In this document: positions 19,711 through 30,874 of the stretch, in pieces
Layout of the letters: every line of letters starts with the position of its first letter
Numbering within the stretch: position 1 is the first letter of the stretch
NCBI GenBank assembly: GCA_025506515.1
Contig: CM046443.1
Location: forward strand, 92,150,349-92,214,348
Direction of reading: 5' to 3'
DNA: 64,000 nt
Origin: Flaveria trinervia
Lineage: Eukaryota; Streptophyta; Magnoliopsida; Asterales; Asteraceae
The notes under the pieces: model-generated
The model's database searches: none
What the model was told of the DNA's origin: nothing
What the model saw: the letters and a program-made list of their open reading frames with translations, nothing else
Made by a program: the position numbers and the translations under genes

Positions 19711-20876
19711 TTATTCCCCTCTTCTGAGCTCCGCCCTCGGCTTCTTACAGTCTCCAGCGATGTGGCCAGGTTTGCCACACCTGTAGCATACATTCATTCC
19801 CATCCTGCACTCCCCAGTATGCTTCCTTCCATATTTGCCACACTTTTTCAACCCTGCACCAGATGTGACCACACGTCGGTCACCCACCTTCGCCACCTTA
19901 TTGTTTGGAGCGGCTCCACCACGTCCAAACCGTTTCCCATTCTATTTCCGACCACCACCACCCTTCTTGTTCACCTCAGCCACCACCACCTCTCGCTCAT
20001 CATATAATCTACCAGCCAAATCAATCGCCGACCTAAAAGTGCTCGGCCTGGCGGCGATCATATCCCTACGGATATCCGCCGGCAGCCCCTGGATGAATCT
20101 CTTAATCTTTTGTGACAATGGTGTCACATGATCGGGCACCAGCCGTGCCATTTCGTTGAATTTTGTGGTGTACTGCTGGTGTGTCATCGTTCCTACCTCC
20201 AGTTGCACGAACTCTCTTTCTACCTTATCCATCTCTCTATGGGGACAGAATTCCTCAATCACTAACTTATTCAGTTCAGGCCATCTCATTCTCCTAATGG
20301 CCCTGTTACCCTCGGCTTGGACAATATTGTCCCACCAGCACAAAGCCGAGTCCACAAAAGATTGGGTAGCAAATTTCACCTTATGATCTTCACGGCACTC
20401 ACTAATATCGAGGACAGCCTCCAATTCCCTCACCCACCGGTGAGCAGCAGCATCAATGTCGTTTCCGTCGAAGGTAGGGGCTTGCATCTTATAAAAGCCC
20501 CGTAGTTACAGCCTCGTGTTTCCTCTGGTGCAGGCTCTTCTTCCTCCTCTTCATGATCAGAGTGAACTATTTCCGGCTCCAGTTGCTCTCGTCCTCCTGA
20601 GGACCTGTTCCTCTCCTTTCTATACCCTTCCCGTACTACCTTGATAACTTCGATCACTACAGATGGTAAGATTGTCTGCATGACTTGATGAACTTCTTCC
20701 ACAACAGCCTCTTTTACTAAGGCTCTCAGATTGGCGCTCTCGTCGCCACCCTCCGGATGAGGGGTGTCTGGTTCTTCATGAACCACTTTCTCGACTCTAG
20801 GTCTCCCTTTCTTAGGTCGCGTAGCAGCATCGTGACCTCCACCACGAGAGGCTTTCGAAGATCTACCGCCAACCAT
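19711..20876 (-). pseudogene. G1 gag
   Basis: The start is ATG at 20876 (MVGGRSSKASRGGGHDAATR). The N-terminal part is charged and has an acidic run (HSDHEEEEEE). The Retrotrans_gag core is at 20487-19942: MQAPTFDGNDIDAAAHRWVR, ALCWWDNIVQ, LNKLVIEEFCP, LSQKIKRFIQGLPADIRRDM. The zinc knuckle CYRCGKPGHIAGDC is at 19896-19711. Frameshifts separate the three parts. Gag would package the element RNA. Confidence 0.92.
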
Positions 20877-21217
20877 CCTCTAAATGCACGCTATAAGATT
20901 CAAACACTAACACAGTCATTCAAGGTAATAGCTCAGTTTATGTCAAGTATAGTAAGTCCTTAATTACAATGGTCAGTTGTGATTAGCCACTTACTTTACT
21001 CTTCATACCCCAAGCACATCCTATCCTGACCTAATCAGTATTTAAATCTACTAAGAGCACATAAATCACATAACATGCGCACATAATACCGGTTAACATT
21101 AAGAAAAGACATACTTCATGGCACGTAGCTACTCGGGCTAACATCCCCCCATTTGTCCCATTTTCAGTTTAAGTTTAGATTTTAAAATTTTTATTTAACC
21201 CAATTCTCTTAAACTTT

Positions 21218-21230
21218 GGCTCTGATACCA
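21218..21230 (-). promoter_or_regulatory. Primer binding site of G1
   Basis: The sense TGGTATCAGAGCC, tRNA-Met type, lies 3 nt inside the 5' LTR boundary at 21234. The leader 20877-21217 holds no ORF. Confidence 0.92.
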
Positions 21231-21233
21231 ACT

Positions 21234-23253
21234 TGTAAGGCCCCGTTCCTGGAGACCTCACAGTTGGTCAATCAAAGTAGTTAAAACATTAAACATTATA
21301 ATTATACAAACTTAAGCAGCGGAAATAATTTATCAAAAACCATCCATTTCATTTAAAACACTGTTGTTGAGCAATACATCATCGTTTAACTAATTACAAA
21401 AGAATTGTTTTACTGCATTACAAAACAACAACAACATAAAATACGAATGGATGTCAGTCTTTCCCTGCCGAGTGGTTTCGCCCTTGTGCCATCCTCAACA
21501 ATAATTACCTGCCAACTAAAAATGTATAAAAGTTAGTATTGCTGAATGAGTTCTAGTTTTAAAAGTAATAAAAACTTTCTGTATGTTGCATATGAAAATA
21601 CTCTTTCTGTGAAATACAACTCTTTACTTTGTATGCGAGCACGCATTAACTATATGAACAAATATTGTTCGTTCTCTTTACTGTATGCCTTGTATGTTCT
21701 GTAATCTTTGATCTTTATCTTTCACTTTCTGTATGGACCAATGAGTAATACCCCAAACTATATGCGCGGTGGAAAACGGGTGATGGGCCATCTATATCTC
21801 TCAAAAGGGTTCTATTTTGTATACAAGGCTGACCTAATCACCCAGGACACGCTGCAAGAACCTGCCAATCTTAATTGACTGGCCCCATGTGCAATATGGG
21901 GTAGCTAACCCGCAACACGGTCGAGCTAACGACAACATGGTCGTGTCACTCCTGTAAGCTTGCAAGACTTGTTAACATTTATTAATGTTCTACTTCTCTT
22001 CTTCATTGCTCTTTCTCTTCATTATTACAATATATACTTTACGTAACAATAATAAACATACCATGTAAAGTCACACACAATAAGTAATAATAATAGCAAT
22101 AATAATAATAATAAGGAACAATCATAATCATGCATCAAACCTCGGTCAAAACCCTAAAAGCACAGACTCCCAAAAATTCTGTAAAAATTTCTAAGGTGTT
22201 GGGCGCTTTGACACTATTTGGGCGCATGAGCCCTGTTTGGGCGTTTCATCACTATGTAGGCGCATCAGCCAACACTTAATTATTTCATCACTTAGGCGCA
22301 TGAACTATTCAGGCGCATAGACACTATTCGGGCGTATGAACACTTACGCGCATGGGTTATTCGGACGCATAGACACCTAGGCGCATGGGCCACTTGGGCG
22401 CATGGGCACTATTGGGGCGCATGGCCCTACACTTAGTCGTCCGACTAATATTTCTAGGCGCATGGATCACTGTTCAGACGCATGGGCTATACTTAAACAT
22501 TTCTAAGGCAATTTCAGGCGCATGGGCTACTGTTCAGGCGTATGGGTTACACTTAAATTCTTCTAAGGCATTCCCAGGCACGTGAGCCTTATCGAGGTGC
22601 ATGAACCTTTTGTGTAACATGTTTCTAGGATGATTTCGAACCCATTCATCATACCTATCTGTTCTAAGCTTACTAGGGTCATTCTAAACATGAACAACCT
22701 ATAAGCATTCAAGAATCATCATCCAACATGCATAATATATACGGGTATACATGCATAAACATTTGAAAATCGTTTTAATACATTTTTAGCCCCAAAGAGA
22801 GTTAAAAACAAGTAAAAACCGGGGTCTAGAAACTCACCTGGTGTAACTTGGGTGTATCTTCCTTCTAACCCTTTTGCAACTGAGTTCAAACACCTAAAAA
22901 CCCCACCAAATATACACACCCGAGCACATACACAAACACATGAGCACATAAACATATAAACGAAATAAAACCCATCATAAACACTTAAAAACCTAGAATT
23001 CTTACCTTGAATTCGATTTCTTCTTTTCTCCTTCTTCGAAACTTGAAGTTCTGCTCTCTCTCTCTCTAAAATCGAATGAAAATGGTGATGTGAAGTGAGG
23101 GTGGGCGGCCATGCCCACCTTTACACCAACTTTTTGTGTACTTTTGTCCTTTTTACATTTTTAACCCCTCAATTTGGGTTCATTAGCATTTCCTTTCTTT
23201 ATTCTTCAACTCTTATTCTTCCTTTTCTTTTTAAGAAATAACTGGGTGTTACA
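21234..23253 (-). repeat. Right (5') LTR of G1
   Basis: 2,020 bp, TGTAAGGCC to TGTTACA, close match to 14640-16667 with scattered substitutions and small indels. It carries the same GCGCATGGG array at about 22200-22610. Right flank is 23254-23258 (ggact). Confidence 0.93.
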
Positions 23254-23254
23254 G

Positions 23255-25101
23255 GACTCTCTCTACCCCACATTGGGTAGAGAAACAGCTAGGCAACCTC
23301 AACCAAATTGTGCTAATGCTGCTTGTCACGGATGAGCAAAGAGCTGCGCAGCTCGACTAGCTAATGGAGATCAATACAGCTCAGGCAGAGCAGATCTCAC
23401 TGCTCAAAAAGCAGAATGCCTATTCTATAAAGAGGATTGAGGAGTTGGAGAAGAAAAACAAGAAGATACTCGTAAAGCTAAAAGGATCAAAGTCTAAACC
23501 TTTAAAGATCAAAGATGGTGATGATGATGATGATGATGAGGAGGAGGAGGAGGAGGATGAAGATGAAAGTGAGGAAGATGTTGAAGAAGGTGGACCTAGC
23601 AGGAAAGATAGAGAGGACGAGGATGACCAGGAAAGTGATGCTACTGCATCAGCTTCTCCTCGAGCTCAATAGAGGCGGACTAAACGTAGTCAAGATCAAG
23701 GAGCCTCATCCTTCGCTCCTCCTGCTAAAGAACCTGCGATTCAAGGCAAAAGTAATAGTTAGATGTATTTGTATTTATAAACTTTTGTATATGAATTATA
23801 TTACATTAATGTAATTAAGTATCATCTATGCTTGTTTATGTTTAAATGCTTTATATGATGACTTATGTGTGTTGTGCTTAATGTCTAATCAAGTAGATAA
23901 AACTCCACAGCAAGATGAATACGATGTTGCTCCCCTTCAGCAAATCAAGTCTCAATTTATCATGATTCTTGATTTGCAAGGGATTGTCTAAAGGTCAGTG
24001 CGCTATACTCCCAAAGAAGGAGAAATTATACATTATCGACCGACCGCAGCTACTCGAGCAGAGAGATGTCGACTCAATCCGGATGAAATTGTAAAAGATG
24101 CTCCAGAATTTGATGTTTTAAGTGATGAGAAGCTGCAAGATGTTGATAAGATTGAGATTGAGGATGTTACAACAGAACATTATCCAGAGTACACTGATCG
24201 CAAGGGAAATGTGATACCCAACTTGGGTGATACTTTCGGCAGTGCTACATTTGAGAAGCTGGATGAAATGGAGAGGAAAAGGAAAAGGATGAAAACCAAG
24301 CCCAAGCTTCAGATGCTAATGTTGATCTTAAGAAAGCTGAATGGGCAGCTTGTTTTGCTAAAATAAGAGCCAGCGCGCAACTCTAAAGCAAAATGCCTAC
24401 ACCAAACTTTACAAAGTCAAGAAACACTAGAAGGTGTTGGGCAAGATCATAGCGTGGACTTATTTTGAGGACTTAAACATTTATGTAGTGAAAAGAGAGA
24501 AGGGGATCGAGTACTTCAGATATCCTCATGATCTGAAGACTCTTCCAGGTTTTGAGCTCAACCGACCGGCATGCTTAGATCTGCTGTATGCTAATCCAAG
24601 GAAGATGTCAGGATGGTTTGAAGCTACGTTGAAGAAAGAATACCACACCAGGTGGATGAACTTCAGACCTCAAAAACCATAGAGGTACATCCGTAGATCT
24701 GAAGTGGACCCTATATCTGGGAAGCCGAAAGTAGTGCTGAAGTGGAGTCCTCCATGCACGATGTCAAAGATTCCCTTACTGGAAATGCCTCAGGACTTCA
24801 CTTCACATTTCAAATGGTGGTATTATGACCGGAGACGGGTGAAGCGGTCATAGTTCTTAACAGATAGGGCCAAATGGAAACTATCAGGGTATTTGACCCA
24901 ATGTGGCTTACCAACTTGTCAACTGAAGATGTCTATACTTTATACAAGTGGACACTATTCTATGACACGCAAGATATTGTACAAGCCCTCCAATTCCAAA
25001 ATGTGATACGGCTCTGGTTTGCGTTTGAAATACACGCAGGAGTCACAAGAGAGGAGAAGTACAAGAAGTTTGAGGAGCATATGAAGGATATCATACAATA
25101 G
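23255..25101 (+). pseudogene. Acidic coiled-coil ORF of unclassified retroelement
   Basis: The frame is open from the G1 boundary (WVEKQLGNLNQIVLMLL). After one stop it continues from 23364 with a coiled coil (ISLLKKQNAYSIKRIEELEK) and a D/E-rich tract encoded by GAT/GAG repeats. An AT-rich gap at about 23752-23893 with GT and AG ends may be an intron. Later blocks are PKEGEIIHYRPTAATRAERC (23998-24366), VVKREKGIEYFRYPHDLKTL (24434-24682) and MWLTNLSTEDVYTLYKWTLF with DIVQALQFQNVIRLWFAFEI (24874-25101). I do not recognise the family. Position before a PPT suggests a retroelement accessory protein. Stops and shifts make it inactive. Confidence 0.55.
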
Positions 25102-25126
25102 AGTAAACTAGGTCCAAGGGGGATTT

Positions 25127-25728
25127 TGTTGATACATATGTCCCTAGTTTATGTGCTTAATGTAAAAGTCTGTCATCTTTACATATGTGTAATGAAACGA
25201 TGTAATGATATATGATTTGTGCTTTGATGTTAATGTATCTTTAATTCATATATATGAACTTATTATATAGGTTTGAAGTTGTTGTATGATTCTTCATACT
25301 AATGGACCATACTTATGGACCATACGCATGAAGACTTCATGCTAATAAACCAGTCGCACGACTGAACCTTCAGTCATGGCGTATGAATTAGTCGCATGGG
25401 TCAGTCGCATGACTGAATCATGCTAATGGTTCAGTCGCATGAATGAAGACTGCAAACCTATAAATACCACATAATTCATGGACAAACGAGACTTTTGACA
25501 CTTATATCGTATACCCTCATAACCTAGCCGTCCAGAGCATCCAGACTGCATATTCTAACTTCATAGTTCGCATTTGATCGTTTTCTACTCAATCTAACAT
25601 TTCTTTAATCGTTAGATCGATCGGGTTTGCGTTCTCACTGATTGGATTGCCAATCAAATAGGATTCCGCAATATTTGATTCGGTTTCATGCTAATCAGTT
25701 AGTACTCCGTACGTACACGGTCCTGACA
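25127..25728 (+). repeat. Probable 3' LTR of the unclassified element
   Basis: It starts TGTTGATACA right after the PPT. The end is tentatively placed at CCTGACA (25728). It contains recurring words cagtcgcatgactgaa / cagtcgcatgaatga at about 25340-25450. No second LTR is in the window to confirm the ends. Confidence 0.45.
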
Positions 25729-26919
25729 GTAATATCATTTATATAAGTATATACGTAAAACATAAAAATAAAATCATATACATACAATGTTAGTTCGCCT
25801 TATGATTCGATCTCGAGTGTCTCACGAGATGGTGTGACTCGTTTCTCCCTAATTGTTGTTGGAAGTCTGTTAGTAACATACATGTCATCGGTAATTAAAG
25901 ATTATATTATAGTTCGTAAATTAATATAAATATAAACCTTTAACTTTTTTCATCATGATAATATATAAAATATTTTTAAAGAATGCATTTTTTTAAAAAT
26001 AGTTTTCTTATTATATATTTTAATCTACTTAAAAACATTTTCAGAAAATACATATTTTAAAAAAGAATAATAAACAAATATGCCTACTTTTGTGTGAAAT
26101 TAAAAAAGTTACAATAAAAAATCAACTTTTCTATGTAAAAATAGGATTTAAATTTAAGTCTGAGTGAATTATAATAAACCAAAATGTTTTAGAAAACCTT
26201 TCGGTTCTTAACTACGATATATGAACCAAATGGTTTTACAGTTTTATTAATCTTTGTACTTAACTATTTTAAATAAAATTATTTAAAAGTGAAATAATGT
26301 TATCAATAACATTATATTGAAAAAAAACATTTCCTTAAACGCCTATTATGGTAAATAAAATATTCTATATATATTAGTTAAGGAAAAAAACTCACTTTGT
26401 AATTATAGTAATAGTTAATTTTGTTCGAATGAATTATGACAAATAATAAAGATAGATATATTTTTAAGCGAGAAATTAAAATAATGAATGCCTAAGAAAA
26501 CGACACTTGGTACTAAAGATATTATTTTACTAATAAGTATAGATATGTATATATGTATACAAACATATGCATACATGACATTGTGGGAGAGGGGCTACTC
26601 CCTTTAATACAATATAGAGAGGGATGTTAATATTTACATATCAGTATATCAATGATCATGAGCTCAAATGTTCAAAGTGAATTATCTAAAACAATTAAAG
26701 ATATAAAGGCCTTGGGTTCTAATCTTGCTTAGACCAAAAATACTTTGTGATGAGGCAAGTGGTTTTTCTAATTGTGGGTTTGCGTTGAGGGGGTTGAGAA
26801 TGCAGTCTCAACTCGAAAAGAATAGGTGTCATGATCAAAAATCAAAATAACACTTATAATTTTAAACATTGTTGTAATTTTGTTGTTACAAATTACATTT
26901 TAGTCTACTAAAACTCTAG
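25729..26919. other. AT-rich intergenic DNA
   Basis: No ORF or recognisable element. Long A/T runs and no clear terminal repeats. Confidence 0.5.
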
Positions 26920-26929
26920 TTATGATCAT

Positions 26930-27470
26930 TTACTATTACCTAGTTATTCATTAAGTATGACTCGTCATGCTTTGTATGGAGAGCAAGACTTGACAGCTAC
27001 AAAGGAAGGGTTGGGCCATAGGTGCATTTCTCACATTAATCTGGAATGCTCTTTGTGTTTTGGACGGATGGTAGAGGTTGATGAGGTGTTGATCAGATAT
27101 CCTTTTGCAGCCTGGTTTGGTCAAGAATAACGGCTTGGTTTCACTTCCCTTTACTTATAAGAGATTCAGTATGAAGTGTATTAACTAATATTTTAAGCAT
27201 GGAGGACGATGAAAGGATGAAACGGTAATGTACACTATTTATCGTAACGTTCTGGTTCATATGGAGAGCTCGTAATGATATTACATTTAAATCTAGGCGG
27301 ATATCGGTGGATAGAGTGGTGGATGAAGATTTAGATCGGTACAAATAATATAGTTTCGACGTGATGTAAATGTTTATAATTTTATGTTGTACTCAGTTTG
27401 GGCCTTAGCATCTGCTAATGATCCCTTTTCTTTTATAATATTGGCCACTAAAAAAACAAAAAATTATCAC
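26930..27470 (+). mobile_element. LINE (non-LTR retrotransposon) 3' remnant
   Basis: A broken frame gives LECSLCFGRMVEVDE and YPFAAWF, like the zinc-binding zf-RVT region of plant LINEs. At 27250-27330 it reads FWFIWRARNDITFKSRRISV then DRVVDED, a strongly characteristic LINE C-terminal block. It ends in an A-rich tail around 27450-27465. The 5' part is missing, as is usual for LINE insertions. Confidence 0.65.
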
Positions 27471-28946
27471 TCGAGATGCATTCATAACTCTTTAATCATT
27501 CATTATTTATTACCAAACAGTAAAATCCATCTCATTGTTTCTCTTATTACAAATATATATTATTTATTAATATTATGATTTTTATGTTTATAAATGTATA
27601 CTAAATTAAAATATAAGTATGTATTTAACACATTAACACAAATTATATGATATACATTAATGATAAAAAAAATTAACTACAATAACCTTATAAGTACTAT
27701 AAATTACATAAAACTTTACATTACTACCCACAAACCAAAAAAACTTAATTTGTTTTAGATTTATGTTATATCAATCTATCATGTTTAAAACTTTTTGATA
27801 CTATAATCGTAAACGTGTATTTTTTAAACGTTTTGATGTAAATTTGTTGCTGAACGGATATGTATTTTGTAAGGTACATTAACTTAATGCATAAATGTAC
27901 ACGTCATGATGCAAAATCTATTTATTTGGTGTATTTAATTTATCTTAGAAAAAATATAAAAACTTTTGTAAAACTACTATAAGATTAACAAACTCGTGTC
28001 GGATGTAAAATGTTGCCCTGCCGCATTGCGCGAGCACCCTTCTAGTAAGTGATAAAAGATTTTTCTTTTCTCAATTTTGATTTAGAACTTTGATCACTAC
28101 TTGAAAAACAATAAGAATCTTTCAAAACTTTTAAGAGTTATAAAACCTAGGACTAGAAGAAATAATATAACCATTTATTTAATTATATTTTATTTAAATA
28201 TTATTTTTTAATTTATTTATTTAATTAGTTATTTTTAATAGAAGAAAATATCACTATTATAATTTTAATGAGTTGTAACTTGTCAATTTTATCTCCTTTT
28301 TTTGGTAATTTTGACTTTTATCAATACAAAAAAAAACCAAAATACCTTCACGTGCAATGAACATGAGGTGAGTTAATGGGAAAATTTAACGTCTGTTAGT
28401 GAAAATGTTAAAATATGTTTTAACAACTTTTCACTCAAAAGATAAAAAGTGCAATTAAAAAAACTCATTTCATAATATGATATAAAATAAAGGACAAATG
28501 TGTAATTTACTTTAAAAATCATAATTTAAAAAACACAATAGAATATATAATGATCAAGACTAGACATAATGACCTAACGAAAATTACACAAAAACCTGAT
28601 ATTACACAATGTCTAATGAATATTACACACTGAGTTGAAATAACGTGAAAAAAACTTTGTTTTTATGTATTAACATATACACGTTTTAAATATAAAAACA
28701 CATTTGTTTTTATGGTGTAATTATTATAAAAGATAATGTTGTATATAAAAGTTACGAGTGTTTAAAAAGAATGGAGCTTGAAAATGTAGGTAACACTAAA
28801 ATACCATTTGTCTGTCATTTAAAGTTTTAACTATTTATCAATTTGCCACTGAATCTTTTTAGCACTTGGGTTTAATATTTGATGGATAATAATCTTACTT
28901 ATTTTTTTTAATTATTTTTTTCTCCTAAGTCCACCCTTTTAGTATA
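27471..28946. other. AT-rich intergenic DNA, possible Helitron 3' end
   Basis: Mostly AT-rich with no ORF I can support. At about 28013-28046 a GC-rich, partly self-complementary stretch (gccctgccgcattgcgcgag) ends in CTAGT, like the hairpin plus CTRRT terminus of plant Helitrons. No matching 5' end was established. Confidence 0.3.
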
Positions 28947-29628
28947 TTGTCTATTGAAGAAATTCATATTTTACTACTTTATAATCAGTACGTGGACTAC
29001 GTGAATCTTGCTTATATAGACAATTATATTAGAATGCGTATGAGATATCTATTCCGATCCTGCGATGGTGTTTTGAATACCGGGTTAACCATACTTGTGG
29101 TCACTCGGTCCCAACTAAACTATTGTGGTGGTAATATTGACAAAACTTTTGCAATTTAAAGAGGTAGAGAAGACAAAAATTTCAGGATTAGAGCTTTCCA
29201 ACGTGACTAGTGCATGTGTGGAAGCTCGGCGGTGAGGGTTTTAGAAACAAATTCTAAGCACAATGCATAACGTGTCATGTATATTTGCGTGGAGGTGTGT
29301 AGATCTAGACATAGTTGTGTGAAGGTTTTAGCTTAAAAGTCGGTTAAGTAGTGAAGTGTGGTAGTGTATAGTTAGTTACTATTTTAGAGTCTAGATAAAG
29401 TGAGTAAATGTATCATGTTAAAGTTCAAGGTCTAATCGTGTCGATCTTGTACTCTAGTTAGTTAGTTGTTATAACAAATATCTTAGGGGTGAATCGAAGA
29501 TGCTTCATCTTTAACTCTTGAGGTGAACAACTTCCACTATAATTGAGTTGGTTATGTTCTTAATTGAATAAGCAATCGGTTCTTGTTGATTGTCAAATTC
29601 ATTTCTCTGAGTGTTCATTTGTAATAAT

Positions 29629-29640
29629 TGGTATTAGAGC
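29629..29640 (+). promoter_or_regulatory. Primer binding site of Tnt1-like Copia
   Basis: TGGTATTAGAGC, one substitution from the usual TGGTATCAGAGC. It lies 58 nt before the gag ATG at 29699. Confidence 0.7.
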
Positions 29641-29698
29641 TTGGTGATGGCTCGATTCAAAGAGAAAAGATTGATTCGTTGTGGTAACCGCAATCATG

Positions 29699-30872
29699 AT
29701 GTCTACGAAGTTTGATCTAGAGAAATTTAATGGAAAAGAACGATTTCAGTTGTGGCGATTGAAGATGCGAGCATTCCTCATGCACCAAGGAGTCAGTGAC
29801 GCTCTGCTTGGGGAAGCCAATTTGCCGGTGACCCCAAGTGACAAAGTGAAGAAAGAAACGTTCGAACGAGCATACAGTGCCATCATTCTTAGTTTGGAGA
29901 TCACGTTCTTCGTGCAGTGTCGAATGAGAAATCTGCAGCGAGAATATGGGCAAAATTAGAGTCATTATACATGACAAAATTGTTGGCTAACCGATTATAC
30001 CTCAAGAAAATACTACATGCTTTTTAGACGTCCACGGGGAAGTCAATCGAGGATTACACTATGAGTTCAACAAATTGGTATTTGATCTTGAAAATATTAA
30101 GGTGGAGTTAGAAGATGACGATTAGGCCATTATCTTTCTAGCATCTCTGCCACATCATACGAACACTTTGTCGACACTTTGATGTATGATAGAGAAATAC
30201 TCTCCATGGAAGAAGTCATTGCGTTTTAAACTCTAAATAGTTAAAAAGGAATTCAAATACAAAGGAAGAAGGTGGAAAAGGGCTAATAATAGTAAGGCGA
30301 AGGTCGGATCAAAGAAACCAAAAGCCCAGGCAGAACTCAAGATCTAAGTTGTGATTTAAAAGGTGTTAAGCATGTGGATAAGACAAACACTTAAAGAAAA
30401 ACTGCCCAGATTATAAGAAGAAAAAGAGTGATCCCAATGGCCAAAAATGCCAAAGTCAATACAATGTTACTGATGAATCTTTAGAGGGTTATGAGAGCTT
30501 TGATGTCCTCATGGTAGCCAATGAGAGGGTAAAGGTAAATGGGTAATGGACTCTGACTGTTCCTTCCACATTTCCGTTGTTAAAGAATTCTTCAAAAGTT
30601 TGATCGAAGAGGATTTGGGGACATGAAGTGGGGAGATGGTAGGCCTTATAGGATTCTTGGAAGTGGGTGTGTACATTTAGGCTAAAAAGTGGCATGGAAC
30701 TTGAACTTAAGAGAGTAAATTGCATCCCATCTCTTAACAGAAGCTTGTTATCACTTGGAACCTTTGAAAGAGAAGGATTCCATGTGAGCCTTAATAATGG
30801 CAAAGCCCGAGTAGTCAAAGGCTCAAGGGTGGTGGTCTTAGGAACAAGGAATGAAACAATACCCACATACTA
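29699..30872 (+). pseudogene. Tnt1-like Copia gag-protease, broken and truncated
   Basis: Gag begins MSTKFDLEKFNGKERFQLW and RLKMRAFLMHQGVSDALLG, typical of Tnt1-like UBN2 gag. It continues in shifted frames through AKLESLYMTKLLANRLYLKK. A degraded CCHC follows near 30365-30420 (LKKNCPDYKK). At about 30540-30575 the protease motif reads VMDSDCSFHIS, with the catalytic DSG changed to DSD. The pre-integrase part LKSGMELELKRVNCIPSLNR and SLLSLGTFEREGFHVSLNNG is at 30667-30872. The rest is cut off by G2. Confidence 0.85.
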
Positions 30873-30874
30873 GA

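Larger units (their letters stand above)
14640..23253 (-). mobile_element. Ty3/Gypsy chromovirus-like element G1
   Basis: Minus strand: 5' LTR 21234-23253, PBS, gag, protease, RT, RNase H, integrase with chromodomain-like tail, PPT and 3' LTR 14640-16667. RT-RH-IN order is Gypsy. The C-terminal tail after integrase (GKLSPRYIGLFRI, VQRKHRKGSESAWETEEEM) fits the Tekay/Del-like chromovirus group. Part of RT is deleted. No target duplication can be seen because the left side is an orphan leader. Confidence 0.92.
23254..25728 (+). mobile_element. 3' part of an unclassified LTR element
   Basis: A decayed ORF (23255-25101) is followed by a purine tract AAGGGGGA (25116-25123) and then TGTTGATACATATG, which looks like an LTR start at 25127. 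The left part is removed at the G1 boundary. The placement of an ORF directly before the PPT recalls the aORF of SIRE elements, but the protein is different. Confidence 0.65.
29129..30874 (+). mobile_element. Tnt1-like Copia element, 5' part
   Basis: A PBS-like TGGTATTAGAGC (29629-29640) is followed by a gag/protease pseudogene. The element stops at 30874 where the G2 LTR begins. The upstream 29129-29628 is probably its 5' LTR, but without a second copy I cannot fix its ends. Confidence 0.7.

Noticed and set aside
25729..28946. Host gene in the AT-rich gap
   Set aside because: I looked for exon-like frames on both strands and found only the LINE remnant.
28947..29159. 70-codon ORF in the intergenic gap
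   Set aside because: No motif, AT-rich context, no support from neighbours.
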